The notes under the pieces are model-generated. The model made no database searches. It was given only the letters and a program-made list of their open reading frames with translations, and was not told the origin of the DNA. Positions 6,964 through 13,336 of a DNA stretch of 13,336 nucleotides are shown piece after piece; position 1 is the first letter of the stretch, and each line of letters begins with the position of its first letter. Where the stretch lies: NCBI GenBank assembly GCA_034430255.1, contig DAOUEU010000125.1, positions 1 to 13,336 on the forward strand. The letters run 5' to 3'. A program made the translations under genes and the position numbers. This DNA is from DATKYK01 sp034430255 (GTDB lineage Bacteria > Chloroflexota > Dehalococcoidia > E44-bin15).

Positions 6964-8877
6964 ATGACCGAGCTAAAGAGTCTGTTTCAGCCGATTAACG
7001 TAGCGGGGCTGGAACTGAAAAACCGTATAGTGTTCTTAGCAGCCGATACCGGCTACGGTGATGATGATATGGTTACCGACCGTCAGAAGGATTACTACGC
7101 GGCGAGGGCCCGGGGCGGAGCGGGGCTCTTAACTACAGGTCTGATTTTACCCTCCAGTATGGGTAGGCCCATTGCCGGCCGAATGGGGATTTACCACGAT
7201 AGGTTCATCCCCGGGCTTCACCAGCTTGTAGATGTGGTGCATGACGGGGGGGCTAAGATTGCTATCCAGATAAGCCTCCAGTATTTTTGGGCCAAGGGAG
7301 AGGGCGCTTCACTGGAAGAGGTCGCGCCTTCGGAGGTCTCCACCCGCCGTGGCTCTCAACCGAGGGCACTCGACGTGGCGGAGATTCACCAGATAATCGA
7401 AGAGTACAGCGAGGGGGTACGCCGGGCACGGGAGGCAGGCTTCGATGCAGTGGAGCTTCACTGCGGCATCGGATATATGATAAGCCGCTTTATATCCTCT
7501 TGCACCAACAGGCGTACTGACCAATATGGAGGGTCTCTGGAGAACAGAATGAGGTTTCTCCTCGAAATCATCGAGTCATCTAAGAGAAAGGCAGGTAGCG
7601 ATTACCCCCTGATATGTAGAATCTCCGCAGATGAATTTATGGAAGGGGGGCATAAACTGGAGGATACTAAGAGGCTTATTCCTATACTGGAGGGGGCGGG
7701 GGTTCATTGCCTAAATGTAGGTGCGGGGTGGCATGAATGCCGCACGCCTTTGGTTCATATGTCAGTACCGCGGGGAGGCTTCGTTTATCTAGCCGAGGAA
7801 GTTAAAAAGGTGGCGAAGATCCCGGTAGTAGCTGCCTACCGGATTAATGACCCTATCCTTGCAGATAGTATAATCGCCGAGGGGAGTGCCGATCTCGTTG
7901 GCATGGGTCGCGCGCTCATCGCGGACCCGGAGTTCCCTAATAAGGCCAGGGAGGGGAGGTTTGATGAGATCAGACCCTGTATTGCTTGCGGGCACTGTTT
8001 GGACGTGGTCATGTTGGGTGCACCGCTCGCATGCGCGGTGAACCCCCAGGTTGGTAAGGAGGCGGAACGCGCAGCCGCTCCAGCGAAAAAGCCGAAGAAG
8101 GTGTTTGTCATTGGAGGCGGGCCTGCGGGAATGGAGGCTGCAGCGGGGGCGGCGGGGCGGGGACATGAGGTCACCCTCTTTGAAAAGATGGACCGACTGG
8201 GAGGGAACCTTCTCTTGGCTGCGGTCCCCTCGTATAAGTGGGAGCTCAATAGTCTTACCAGTTATCTAGAAACGCGGCTAAAAAGGAGCGGTGCCGAGGT
8301 CAGGCTTAACCAGGAAATGAGCGAGAAGGCCATTGTCGACGGCGAGCCGGAAGTGGTCATTGTCGCTACCGGGGCCACGGCGCTCATACCCGATATACCC
8401 GGTGTGAACCAGGGAAATGTTGTTACTGCCCTGGAGGTCCTTGGAGGTGTGAGGGAGGTTGGGGCGCAGGTGGTTATTGTTGGTGGCGGGATGATTGGCT
8501 GTGAAGCTGCCGAATATCTTGCCGATATGGGCAAAAAGGTAACCATTCTGGAGATGCTCGAACGAATAGGGGACGATATAGGGATGACCACCAGGTGGGT
8601 TATTATGCAGCGGCTGAGAAACGCTGGAATCACCCTGGAGACCAGGGCGAAGGTGGAGGAGGTCAACGATCAAGGGGTGGTGGCGAGACGGGACGATTCT
8701 CGGGAATTTTTCTCTGCGGATAGCGTGGTGCTTGCAGTTGGGCTTTTACCCCAAGACGAGCTCGCCTCGAGGCTGAAGGAGAGAGTCGCTGAGTGCTACA
8801 CTATAGGGGACTGCAACCAGGCTCAGAGAATTATACAGGCAATCGATGACGGATACCGTATATCCAGAGAGATATAA
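6964..8877 (+). CDS. 2,4-dienoyl-CoA reductase-like iron-sulfur flavoenzyme, paralog 2
   Basis: This 637-residue protein shares the whole domain order of the gene before it, 38 bp upstream, and is its divergent tandem paralog. It has an FMN barrel (about 1-330; TNRRTDQYGGSLENRMRF) and a 4Fe-4S site with C339-x2-C342-x2-C345-x11-C357. FAD (VIGGGPAG, G384-G389) and NAD(P) (IVGGGMIG, 505-512) motifs follow, with a closing YTIGDC typical of the family. Y171 (HCGIGY) and H257 (AGWHEC) are the probable proton-transfer pair, as in FadH. The long insertion of paralog 1 is replaced by a short linker (GGVREVG), the normal family length. The ATG at 6964 has a strong GAGGGGG (6952-6958). The first 130 residues differ most from paralog 1, including the loop regions near FMN and substrate, so the two probably act on different substrates or successive intermediates. 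Confidence 0.92.
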   Translation: MTELKSLFQPINVAGLELKNRIVFLAADTGYGDDDMVTDRQKDYYAARARGGAGLLTTGLILPSSMGRPIAGRMGIYHDRFIPGLHQLVDVVHDGGAKIAIQISLQYFWAKGEGASLEEVAPSEVSTRRGSQPRALDVAEIHQIIEEYSEGVRRAREAGFDAVELHCGIGYMISRFISSCTNRRTDQYGGSLENRMRFLLEIIESSKRKAGSDYPLICRISADEFMEGGHKLEDTKRLIPILEGAGVHCLNVGAGWHECRTPLVHMSVPRGGFVYLAEEVKKVAKIPVVAAYRINDPILADSIIAEGSADLVGMGRALIADPEFPNKAREGRFDEIRPCIACGHCLDVVMLGAPLACAVNPQVGKEAERAAAPAKKPKKVFVIGGGPAGMEAAAGAAGRGHEVTLFEKMDRLGGNLLLAAVPSYKWELNSLTSYLETRLKRSGAEVRLNQEMSEKAIVDGEPEVVIVATGATALIPDIPGVNQGNVVTALEVLGGVREVGAQVVIVGGGMIGCEAAEYLADMGKKVTILEMLERIGDDIGMTTRWVIMQRLRNAGITLETRAKVEEVNDQGVVARRDDSREFFSADSVVLAVGLLPQDELASRLKERVAECYTIGDCNQAQRIIQAIDDGYRISREI

Positions 8878-8959
8878 AAAATTTAAAGTGATGCCGGGCG
8901 CCGTATTGGTAGAGCGACACAAACATTAGTCAATTAAATACTATCTAAGAATTTGATAA

Positions 8960-9637
8960 ATGCTCATCGATCTGCATACTCATACCCTGCCCCTATCTGA
9001 TGACAGCGAGCTGACACCAGATGAGCTGATCGCACACGCAAAGAGCGCCGGGCTGGATGCCATATGCCTCACCGAGCATGACGCTTTCTGGAACGATGAT
9101 GATATCGCTGCATTGTGCCGTAAACACCGTTTCCTGGTCCTGCCCGGAGTAGAGATAAATACTGAGGAGGAGCACCTGCTTGTATTCGGGCTTAAAAAAT
9201 GGATACTCGGCATGACCCGTGCCGCCTTTGTCAGAGAGCTGGTGGATGAGGTGGGAGGTGTGATGATTGTGGCTCACCCCTTCCGCCGCAAGATACTGAG
9301 AGGTGAATATACAGAAGACGAGCGGTACTATAGAGAGCTTAACCGCGCCGGTGAAAATCCCCTCTACCGGATGGTGGATGCAGTGGAGGTGTTCAACGCC
9401 CGAGGTTTAGAGAGGGAGAATGCCTTCTCCAGAGATCTAGCTGATCGACTAAATCTAAGGGGCGTAGCCGGTAGCGATTCCCATGAGGTTAAAGACATCG
9501 GTCGCGCCGCAACCTTTTTCGGGAGGGACGTTAGCAGCCTTGAAGAGCTAATCGTCGAGCTCAAAGCGGGGAGATTCAGGGTGGCAGATACCGCAGAAAT
9601 CGGGGAGAATCTCAACCGCCAGCTGGCTGGGCGCTAA
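8960..9637 (+). CDS. PHP-domain metal-dependent phosphoesterase
   Basis: The 225-residue protein is a stand-alone PHP domain, a trinuclear-metal TIM-like barrel that hydrolyses phosphoesters. Probable metal ligands are H6 and H8 (DLHTHT), D15, H40 (LTEHD), E65 (PGVEINTEEEH, also H72), H106 (VAHPFRR), and D173 and H175 (GSDSHE). These cover all the usual PHP motifs, so it should be catalytic. Relatives include the RNase AM/TrpH type and histidinol-phosphatase-like enzymes, but it lacks a feature that selects one. It follows paralog 2 by 82 bp of AT-rich sequence and could be co-transcribed or independent. The ATG at 8960 has only a poor Shine-Dalgarno sequence (AAGA). It converges with holA, 30 bp away. 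Confidence 0.9.
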   Translation: MLIDLHTHTLPLSDDSELTPDELIAHAKSAGLDAICLTEHDAFWNDDDIAALCRKHRFLVLPGVEINTEEEHLLVFGLKKWILGMTRAAFVRELVDEVGGVMIVAHPFRRKILRGEYTEDERYYRELNRAGENPLYRMVDAVEVFNARGLERENAFSRDLADRLNLRGVAGSDSHEVKDIGRAATFFGRDVSSLEELIVELKAGRFRVADTAEIGENLNRQLAGR

Positions 9638-9667
9638 GCCGGGAAAAAGGGCAGGCCGGCACCGAGA

Positions 9668-10642
9668 TCAGGCGCATAGCTCGGTGATGAGGATGTCCAG
9701 GGCCAGTTCGCCCCTCCATAACCCCCTCTTAATGGATAGGTCTGTATCCAGGAGCTTGCGGTAGATCTGCTCCAGGCGCCCCATCGAGTATCGCTGGCCC
9801 TGTTCCAGTGCCTTTTTGAGGACGTAGTCCGATGTGAGCTCCAACCGTGCCTTGATCTCTGCAGAGGAAAGACCCTGCTGTCTAAGATCCTTCGCCTGAA
9901 CCAATAGGCGAAGCTGCCTGGTGATCATGACCAGAAGGTAGGGCGCGGTGTCCCCTTCCTGAAGCAACTGGTGTAACAGTAGCGCCGCTCTTGCTGCCTT
10001 CGCCTCGATAAGGGCATCAACCATGGCGAAGACACTGGCCTCCCGAGAGTAGCTTACCACCTGATTCACATCATCCTCCTCGATACGTCGCCCTGCGCTG
10101 TAAAGGAGCAATTTTTCAAGCTCGCTGGCCAGCACCCACAGGTTCTCCCCTACCAGTGAGGCAATCATCCTCACCGCATCAGGGGAGATACTGCCCTTCC
10201 CTTCTTTGACCCGTCTCCTGATCCACCCCTCAAGTGCTGCCCCCCTGAGAAGTGGGAACTCCTTCACCGTGGCCGAAGGTGTGAGGGCCTTGAGCAGCGC
10301 ATTACCCTTTTTTATCGGCCCATCGGCCAGGATGAGAACTGTGCTGGGCGGCATGTCGCCAAGCCTTTTCTTAAGCTCGCCCCACTCATTCGCCACCCCT
10401 TTTTTAAGTCCTGCCCTATTACCCTCAAAGCGCGTCAGTAGTCCCTCAACAACAACCAGACGGTGTGAGCCCATAAAGGGCAGTGCTGTACAGGCATCCA
10501 TGAGCTGACCCAAGCTCGCCTGTTTCCCCTCAAAGATTGTGGTATTGGATGACAGGGACTCCCGATCGCCCAGTCCGTCCTTAATCCGCTCCAGTTCCTG
10601 CCGAAGCGAGAAGTCGTCGGGACCGAAAAGTATATAGAGCAT
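9668..10642 (-). CDS. holA: DNA polymerase III subunit delta
   Basis: HolA is the clamp-loader subunit that opens the beta sliding clamp during replication. The 324-residue product begins MLYILFGPDDF, equivalent to the family's YLLYGEDxF, and keeps RLVVVEG (strand before the central region). It has the AAA+-like fold segments ILADGPIKKGNALLKAL, GSISPDAVRMIASLVGENLWVLASELEKLLLY and ASVFAMVDALIEAKAARAALLLHQLL. The C-terminal collar helices contain LLVMITRQLRLLVQAKDL. The normal family length is about 320-345. A GTG at 10648 would add two residues, but AGGGGGTG on the minus strand (10646-10653) sits correctly for the ATG at 10642. It is transcribed away from the YchF gene. Confidence 0.94.
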   Translation of the reverse strand: MLYILFGPDDFSLRQELERIKDGLGDRESLSSNTTIFEGKQASLGQLMDACTALPFMGSHRLVVVEGLLTRFEGNRAGLKKGVANEWGELKKRLGDMPPSTVLILADGPIKKGNALLKALTPSATVKEFPLLRGAALEGWIRRRVKEGKGSISPDAVRMIASLVGENLWVLASELEKLLLYSAGRRIEEDDVNQVVSYSREASVFAMVDALIEAKAARAALLLHQLLQEGDTAPYLLVMITRQLRLLVQAKDLRQQGLSSAEIKARLELTSDYVLKKALEQGQRYSMGRLEQIYRKLLDTDLSIKRGLWRGELALDILITELCA

Positions 10643-10648
10643 TTTCAC

Positions 10649-10855
10649 CCCCTATTTTAACGCATCCCCCGACACCAGGCTAGACTCTCGGCATGGGGTG
10701 GGCGGGTGGGTAAATTATCAGGAATATGCTATGATAGCCGTGGTTAGAACTTAAGCCAGAGAGCTTCGAAAAAAAAGACCCGAAGTTGCGCCGACGATCG
10801 TAGAAGAGCGAAAAGGCGACTGGGGTCCGAACCAACAACCGCAAGGGCCGAAGGA
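10649..10855. promoter_or_regulatory. Divergent holA/ychF spacer with promoter and long leader
   Basis: This 207-bp region separates two divergent genes. On the plus strand TGCTATGAT (10727-10735) is an extended -10 box (TG-N-TATGAT), with no good -35. Transcription from about 10742 would give a leader of about 114 nt. The leader holds a possible CTTCG/CGAAG hairpin (10764-10768 with 10781-10785), a CGCC/GGCG pairing (10789-10792 with 10815-10818) and a wobble-containing GGTCC/GGGCC hairpin (10824-10828 with 10845-10849). I recognise no known riboswitch. Confidence 0.45.
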
Positions 10856-11935
10856 ATGGAGATCGGGATTATCGGGCTCCCCAAGAGCGGCAAGACCACC
10901 CTTTTAAATGCCCTCACCGCGGGAAAGGCGGATACTGGTACCTATACCGCGGCGGGACCGAATATTGGGGTGGCCAGGGTTCCCGACCCGCGCCTTGAGG
11001 CTTTAAACGAGATGTTTCAGCCCAAGAGGAAAATACCTGCCGAGGTAAAATATATCGATGTCGCTGCACCTACCAAACGGGAACTGGGCAGCGAGCTCCT
11101 CGCCCATCTAAGCCAGGCGGATGGCCTGCTCCAAGTGGTGCGCGCCTTCGAGGATGAGAAGGTACCCCATAGCGAGGGTAGCATCGACCCGGAGAGAGAC
11201 GTGAAGATGGTGGAGTTGGAGCTTACTCTCTCCGATCTCTCTATTCTGGAGAAGAGATTGCAGAAAATAGAGGCTTCCATGAAGGGGGCAAAGGCCCACG
11301 AGCGCGATTCCTTTTCCAGGGAGCAAGCACTGCTTGGAAGGCTCAAGGGCGCTCTGGAGGGCGAATTGCCTATCCGGGAGCAAGAGCTGAGTGAGGAGGA
11401 GAGAAAAACAATCTCCGGCTATCAGTTCCTGAGCGCCAAGCCGCTGCTTGTGGTGTTTAACATCGGGGAGGAAGGGCTGCCCCAGGCAAGCTCCCTGGAG
11501 GACGAGTGGCGCAAAAAATACCATCGCCCGCATCTAGAGGTTGCCGCCCTCTGCGGCAAGCTGGAGATGGAGCTAACGCAGCTTGATGAAGCCGATGCCC
11601 GGGAGTTCCGCTCCGACATGGGCATCGCGGAGACGGCGCTGAACCGTATAATCAAGCTCTCCTACGACTTGCTGGGGCTGATCTCATTCTTTACCGTGGT
11701 CTCCGACGAGGTGAAGGCATGGACCATCCGCCGAGATAACACTGCTGTGCAGGCGGCGGGTAAGATTCACACGGATATGGAGCGGGGCTTCATCAGGGCT
11801 GAGGTAATTGGCTATGAGGACCTGATGGAGTGCGGCAGTATCGCCGAGGGTAGGAAGAAGGGGCTGCTTCACACCGAAGGGAAGAGCTACATCGTCGAAG
11901 ACGGGGATGTCATCACCTTCCTGTTCAATATCTGA
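10856..11935 (+). CDS. ychF: YchF/Obg-family P-loop NTPase with TGS domain
   Basis: YchF (OLA1 in eukaryotes) is a ribosome-associated NTPase that often prefers ATP. The 359-residue protein has P-loop GLPKSGKTT (residues 7-15; usual GLPNVGKST), IGVARVPDPRL (38-47), NIGE (202-205, the degenerate G4 position) and a C-terminal TGS domain from about 276. The latter carries FFTVVSDEVKAWT, AAGKIHTDMERGFIRAEV and EDGDVITFLFN, all close to canonical YchF. The G3 region is odd: YIDVAAPTKREL (D68-V-A-A71) replaces the near-universal DIAGL, so the Gly of DxxG is missing. The middle helical domain (about 125-190) is normal. The start is set by homology to the N-terminus. AAGGG (10843-10847) lies eight bases upstream; a second AAGGA abuts the ATG. 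Confidence 0.93.
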   Translation: MEIGIIGLPKSGKTTLLNALTAGKADTGTYTAAGPNIGVARVPDPRLEALNEMFQPKRKIPAEVKYIDVAAPTKRELGSELLAHLSQADGLLQVVRAFEDEKVPHSEGSIDPERDVKMVELELTLSDLSILEKRLQKIEASMKGAKAHERDSFSREQALLGRLKGALEGELPIREQELSEEERKTISGYQFLSAKPLLVVFNIGEEGLPQASSLEDEWRKKYHRPHLEVAALCGKLEMELTQLDEADAREFRSDMGIAETALNRIIKLSYDLLGLISFFTVVSDEVKAWTIRRDNTAVQAAGKIHTDMERGFIRAEVIGYEDLMECGSIAEGRKKGLLHTEGKSYIVEDGDVITFLFNI

Positions 11936-12176
11936 GCGATCACCTTCACTACTCTTTCGGGTAAGCCATTATAGGCTTGCTCCCTAATGCACCACACAAT
12001 ATGACGAAATGTGTCCTTTAAAAATCACTTCTACGATTTAAGAGGAGCTGCTGTCTGTCAGGTACTATATATTTTGGGTATGCTGTCTTTATGCTTATCA
12101 GGCCGCATACCATTATCTGTGTAGTTACATTTGACAAGCCCGGGGAAGGCCGATAAAGTACGTTTATTTAGAGGTT
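11936..12176. other. Spacer with inverted repeats before the phosphorylase gene
   Basis: No coding sequence is visible. AAGCC-N6-GGCTT (11963-11978) is a small hairpin after ychF without a T tract, so at best a weak terminator. A longer inverted repeat has perfect 7-bp arms, GGTATGC (12077-12083) and GCATACC (12105-12111), with a 21-nt loop. It lies 20 bp upstream of the -35 box described next and could be an operator. Confidence 0.5.
12131..12159 (+). promoter_or_regulatory. Sigma-70-type promoter for the phosphorylase gene
   Basis: A perfect TTGACA -35 box (12131-12136) is followed after exactly 17 bp by TAAAGT (12154-12159), which matches four of six -10 consensus positions. The predicted start near 12166 leaves a leader of about 14 nt, enough for the GAGG ribosome binding site at 12171-12174. 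Confidence 0.65.
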
Positions 12177-12179
12177 TTG

Positions 12180-12911
12180 ATGCTAGCTCTATTGGGTGCA
12201 TTTGGACAGGAGATAGCAGAACTGCGGCGGCGGATGGTCATCCAGGAAGTCGTTGCCGAGCCGCATTGTAAGCTGTACCGTGGCAAATTCGAAAACAGGG
12301 ACGTCCTGCTGGTAAAAACCGGCATGGGTAAGGAACGAGCCGAGAGCGCAACGAAGTTCATTCTGGAGCGCTATCCTGTTGCTGCAATAATCTCTCTAGG
12401 CTTTGCAGGGGCACTGGCCCCAGAGCTAAGGATTGGCGATGTTGTCATATGCTCAACGCTGTATTGTGACTCCAGAGCAGAAGTATACGCTTCTGATGCC
12501 CATCTGCTTTCTTTGGCATCGCAAGGGCCAGAGGGCATTGCGACTAGGTCTTGTCTTGGCAGCAGTGTTACAACGTTGCACCTGGAAGCCAGTTACCAAA
12601 AGATGCATAAGTTGAGGGAAACCTTCCATGCGCATATTGTAGATAACGAAAGCTACTGGATCGCCAGAATTGCCTCAGCCAGCAAGATTCCTTTCATAGT
12701 TATCCACTCCATTTCTGATGATACGCAGCATAGTGTGCAGCCATTCGACCAGATTCTGACTGCGGATGGCGAATTGCTCTGGAAAAAGGCAGTCCCTTGT
12801 TTCCTTTCGCATCCCTGGTATCTCATGAACGTGTTTACCCTCTTCAGAAACTCGCGGCTGGCTAAGAGAAACATGGCCACTTTTATCAGTCACCTGGTGA
12901 CTGAAATTTGA
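12180..12911 (+). CDS. Nucleoside phosphorylase / nucleosidase superfamily protein
   Basis: The 243-residue product belongs to the PNP/UDP phosphorylase fold (MTA/SAH nucleosidase, futalosine hydrolase, hopanoid-associated phosphorylase HpnG), which cleaves N-glycosidic bonds. Supporting segments are LLGAFGQEIAELRR at the start, VKTGMGKERAESATKFIL (45-62), IISLGFAGALAPELRIGDVV (70-89), VDNESYWIARIASASKIPF (154-172) and IHSISDD (175-181). E157 is the ribose-binding Glu of the usual V(D/E)MES motif, here with Asn in place of Met. D180 is the likely catalytic Asp of SDD. The C-terminal tail (about 205-243, FLSHPWYLMNVFTLFRNS) differs from classical MTA/SAH nucleosidases. The ATG at 12180 has GAGG at 12171-12174; a TTG codon lies just before it. 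The substrate is undetermined. Confidence 0.8.
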   Translation: MLALLGAFGQEIAELRRRMVIQEVVAEPHCKLYRGKFENRDVLLVKTGMGKERAESATKFILERYPVAAIISLGFAGALAPELRIGDVVICSTLYCDSRAEVYASDAHLLSLASQGPEGIATRSCLGSSVTTLHLEASYQKMHKLRETFHAHIVDNESYWIARIASASKIPFIVIHSISDDTQHSVQPFDQILTADGELLWKKAVPCFLSHPWYLMNVFTLFRNSRLAKRNMATFISHLVTEI

Positions 12912-13197
12912 AACGAACGGAGCTACCTCGGATAAGCTTTCCTTCACCGGAATACTTCTGCTTTAACGGAACGGGGATACGGCAACCGTTAGCCAGACCT
13001 TATTGGCACAGTGAGCGAGCATTTGGTTTGCCAGACCCATGATGTCCCGAATTAGAGGTGATAACGAAATAGGAAGCGGAAGTCTCCGTAAAGCCGATCA
13101 GCTTCACCGGAGGATGCTGGAATCGAGGTGATTGGTTGGTGGATCGGCTCATGTCAACTGATACCTCGGGCAATCAATTCTACGAGGAGGAAAGTCC
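12912..13197. repeat. Repeat-rich spacer before the short-chain dehydrogenase
   Basis: This 286-bp stretch contains four pairs of short exact direct repeats: TACCTCGG (12924-12931, 13162-13169), CTTCACCGGA (12942-12951, 13102-13111), GCCAGACC (12992-12999, 13030-13037) and GAGGTGAT (13055-13062, 13125-13132). It also has inverted repeats TAACGG/CCGTTA (12964-12969, 12986-12991), TGGCA/TGCCA (13004-13008, 13029-13033) and AGCCGATC/GATCGGCT (13092-13099, 13142-13149). Short open frames exist but none is recognisable. It may be a structured leader, a decayed gene or a mobile-element remnant. Confidence 0.5.
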
Positions 13198-13336
13198 ATG
13201 ATAGGTAATAAAGAGAGATATGCAGTCGTGACAGGAGCTTCCAGTGGAATCGGTTACGAGTTGGCCAAGCTTCTAGCTAAGGATGGTAAAAACATCGTTG
13301 TACTAGCAAGGAGGCAGGACAAACTTGAGGCATTGA
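13198..13336 (+). CDS. Short-chain dehydrogenase/reductase, N-terminal fragment
   Basis: The gene runs off the end of the window after 46 codons. The visible part starts an NAD(P)-binding Rossmann fold: YAVVTGASSGIG (residues 8-19) carries the TGxxxGIG cofactor motif of classical SDRs. It continues with YELAKLLAKDGKNIVVLARR, where the Arg pair after the second strand suggests NADP(H) preference. The ATG at 13198 has an excellent GAGGAGG (13184-13190) seven bases upstream. The catalytic Ser-Tyr-Lys part is outside the window, so the substrate class cannot be judged. It is separated by almost 290 bp from the phosphorylase and may be transcribed separately. Confidence 0.88.
   Translation, partial: MIGNKERYAVVTGASSGIGYELAKLLAKDGKNIVVLARRQDKLEAL

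Noticed and set aside
9638..9667. GCCGG/CCGGC repeat between the PHP gene and holA as a bidirectional terminator
   Set aside because: The stem is only 5 bp with a 13-nt loop and neither strand has a T tract after it.
12180..13336. Hopanoid biosynthesis locus (HpnG-like phosphorylase plus radical SAM HpnH-like gene)
   Set aside because: The radical SAM protein here has a B12-binding domain unlike HpnH and is over 7 kb away. No squalene or hopene gene is present.

Overview
The window reads as chromosomal sequence from an anaerobic or facultatively anaerobic bacterium with moderate GC (roughly 50-60%, locally near 65-70%). The evidence for this lifestyle is a respiratory formate dehydrogenase locus with its maturation and Tat export genes, a B12-type radical SAM enzyme, and two oxygen-sensitive-looking iron-sulfur flavoenzymes. 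The mix resembles uncultured Chloroflexota/Dehalococcoidia, but that assignment is an impression from gene content and divergence, not something the sequence proves. I see no tRNA, rRNA, CRISPR array, insertion sequence or phage gene.

Region 1 (1-2709, all +): the 3' end of a membrane cytochrome b subunit of formate dehydrogenase, a clear intrinsic terminator, then fdhE, tatA, a TatB-like gene and tatC. Together these would mature a molybdenum/tungsten formate dehydrogenase, export it folded across the membrane and anchor it to quinone through cytochrome b. A gene-free stretch of about 370 bp follows (2710-3080).

Region 2 (3081-9637, all +): a cobalamin-binding-type radical SAM protein, two tandem multidomain flavoenzymes of the 2,4-dienoyl-CoA reductase / trimethylamine dehydrogenase type (FMN barrel, 4Fe-4S, FAD, NAD(P)), and a small PHP-domain phosphoesterase. 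The first three look like one functional unit of unknown pathway and are the most promising candidates for undescribed chemistry. Both flavoenzymes keep the Tyr/His pair of dienoyl-CoA reductase. The first has an Arg/Leu/Trp-rich insertion and an abrupt change of base composition inside its barrel.

Region 3 (9668-11935): holA (DNA polymerase III delta) on the minus strand, convergent with the PHP gene and divergent from a YchF-family GTPase whose G3 motif is abnormal. These look like housekeeping genes.

Region 4 (11936-13336): a spacer with a good sigma-70-type promoter, a nucleoside phosphorylase/nucleosidase-superfamily gene, a 286-bp stretch full of short direct and inverted repeats and possible micro-ORFs, and the first 46 codons of a short-chain dehydrogenase that runs off the end.
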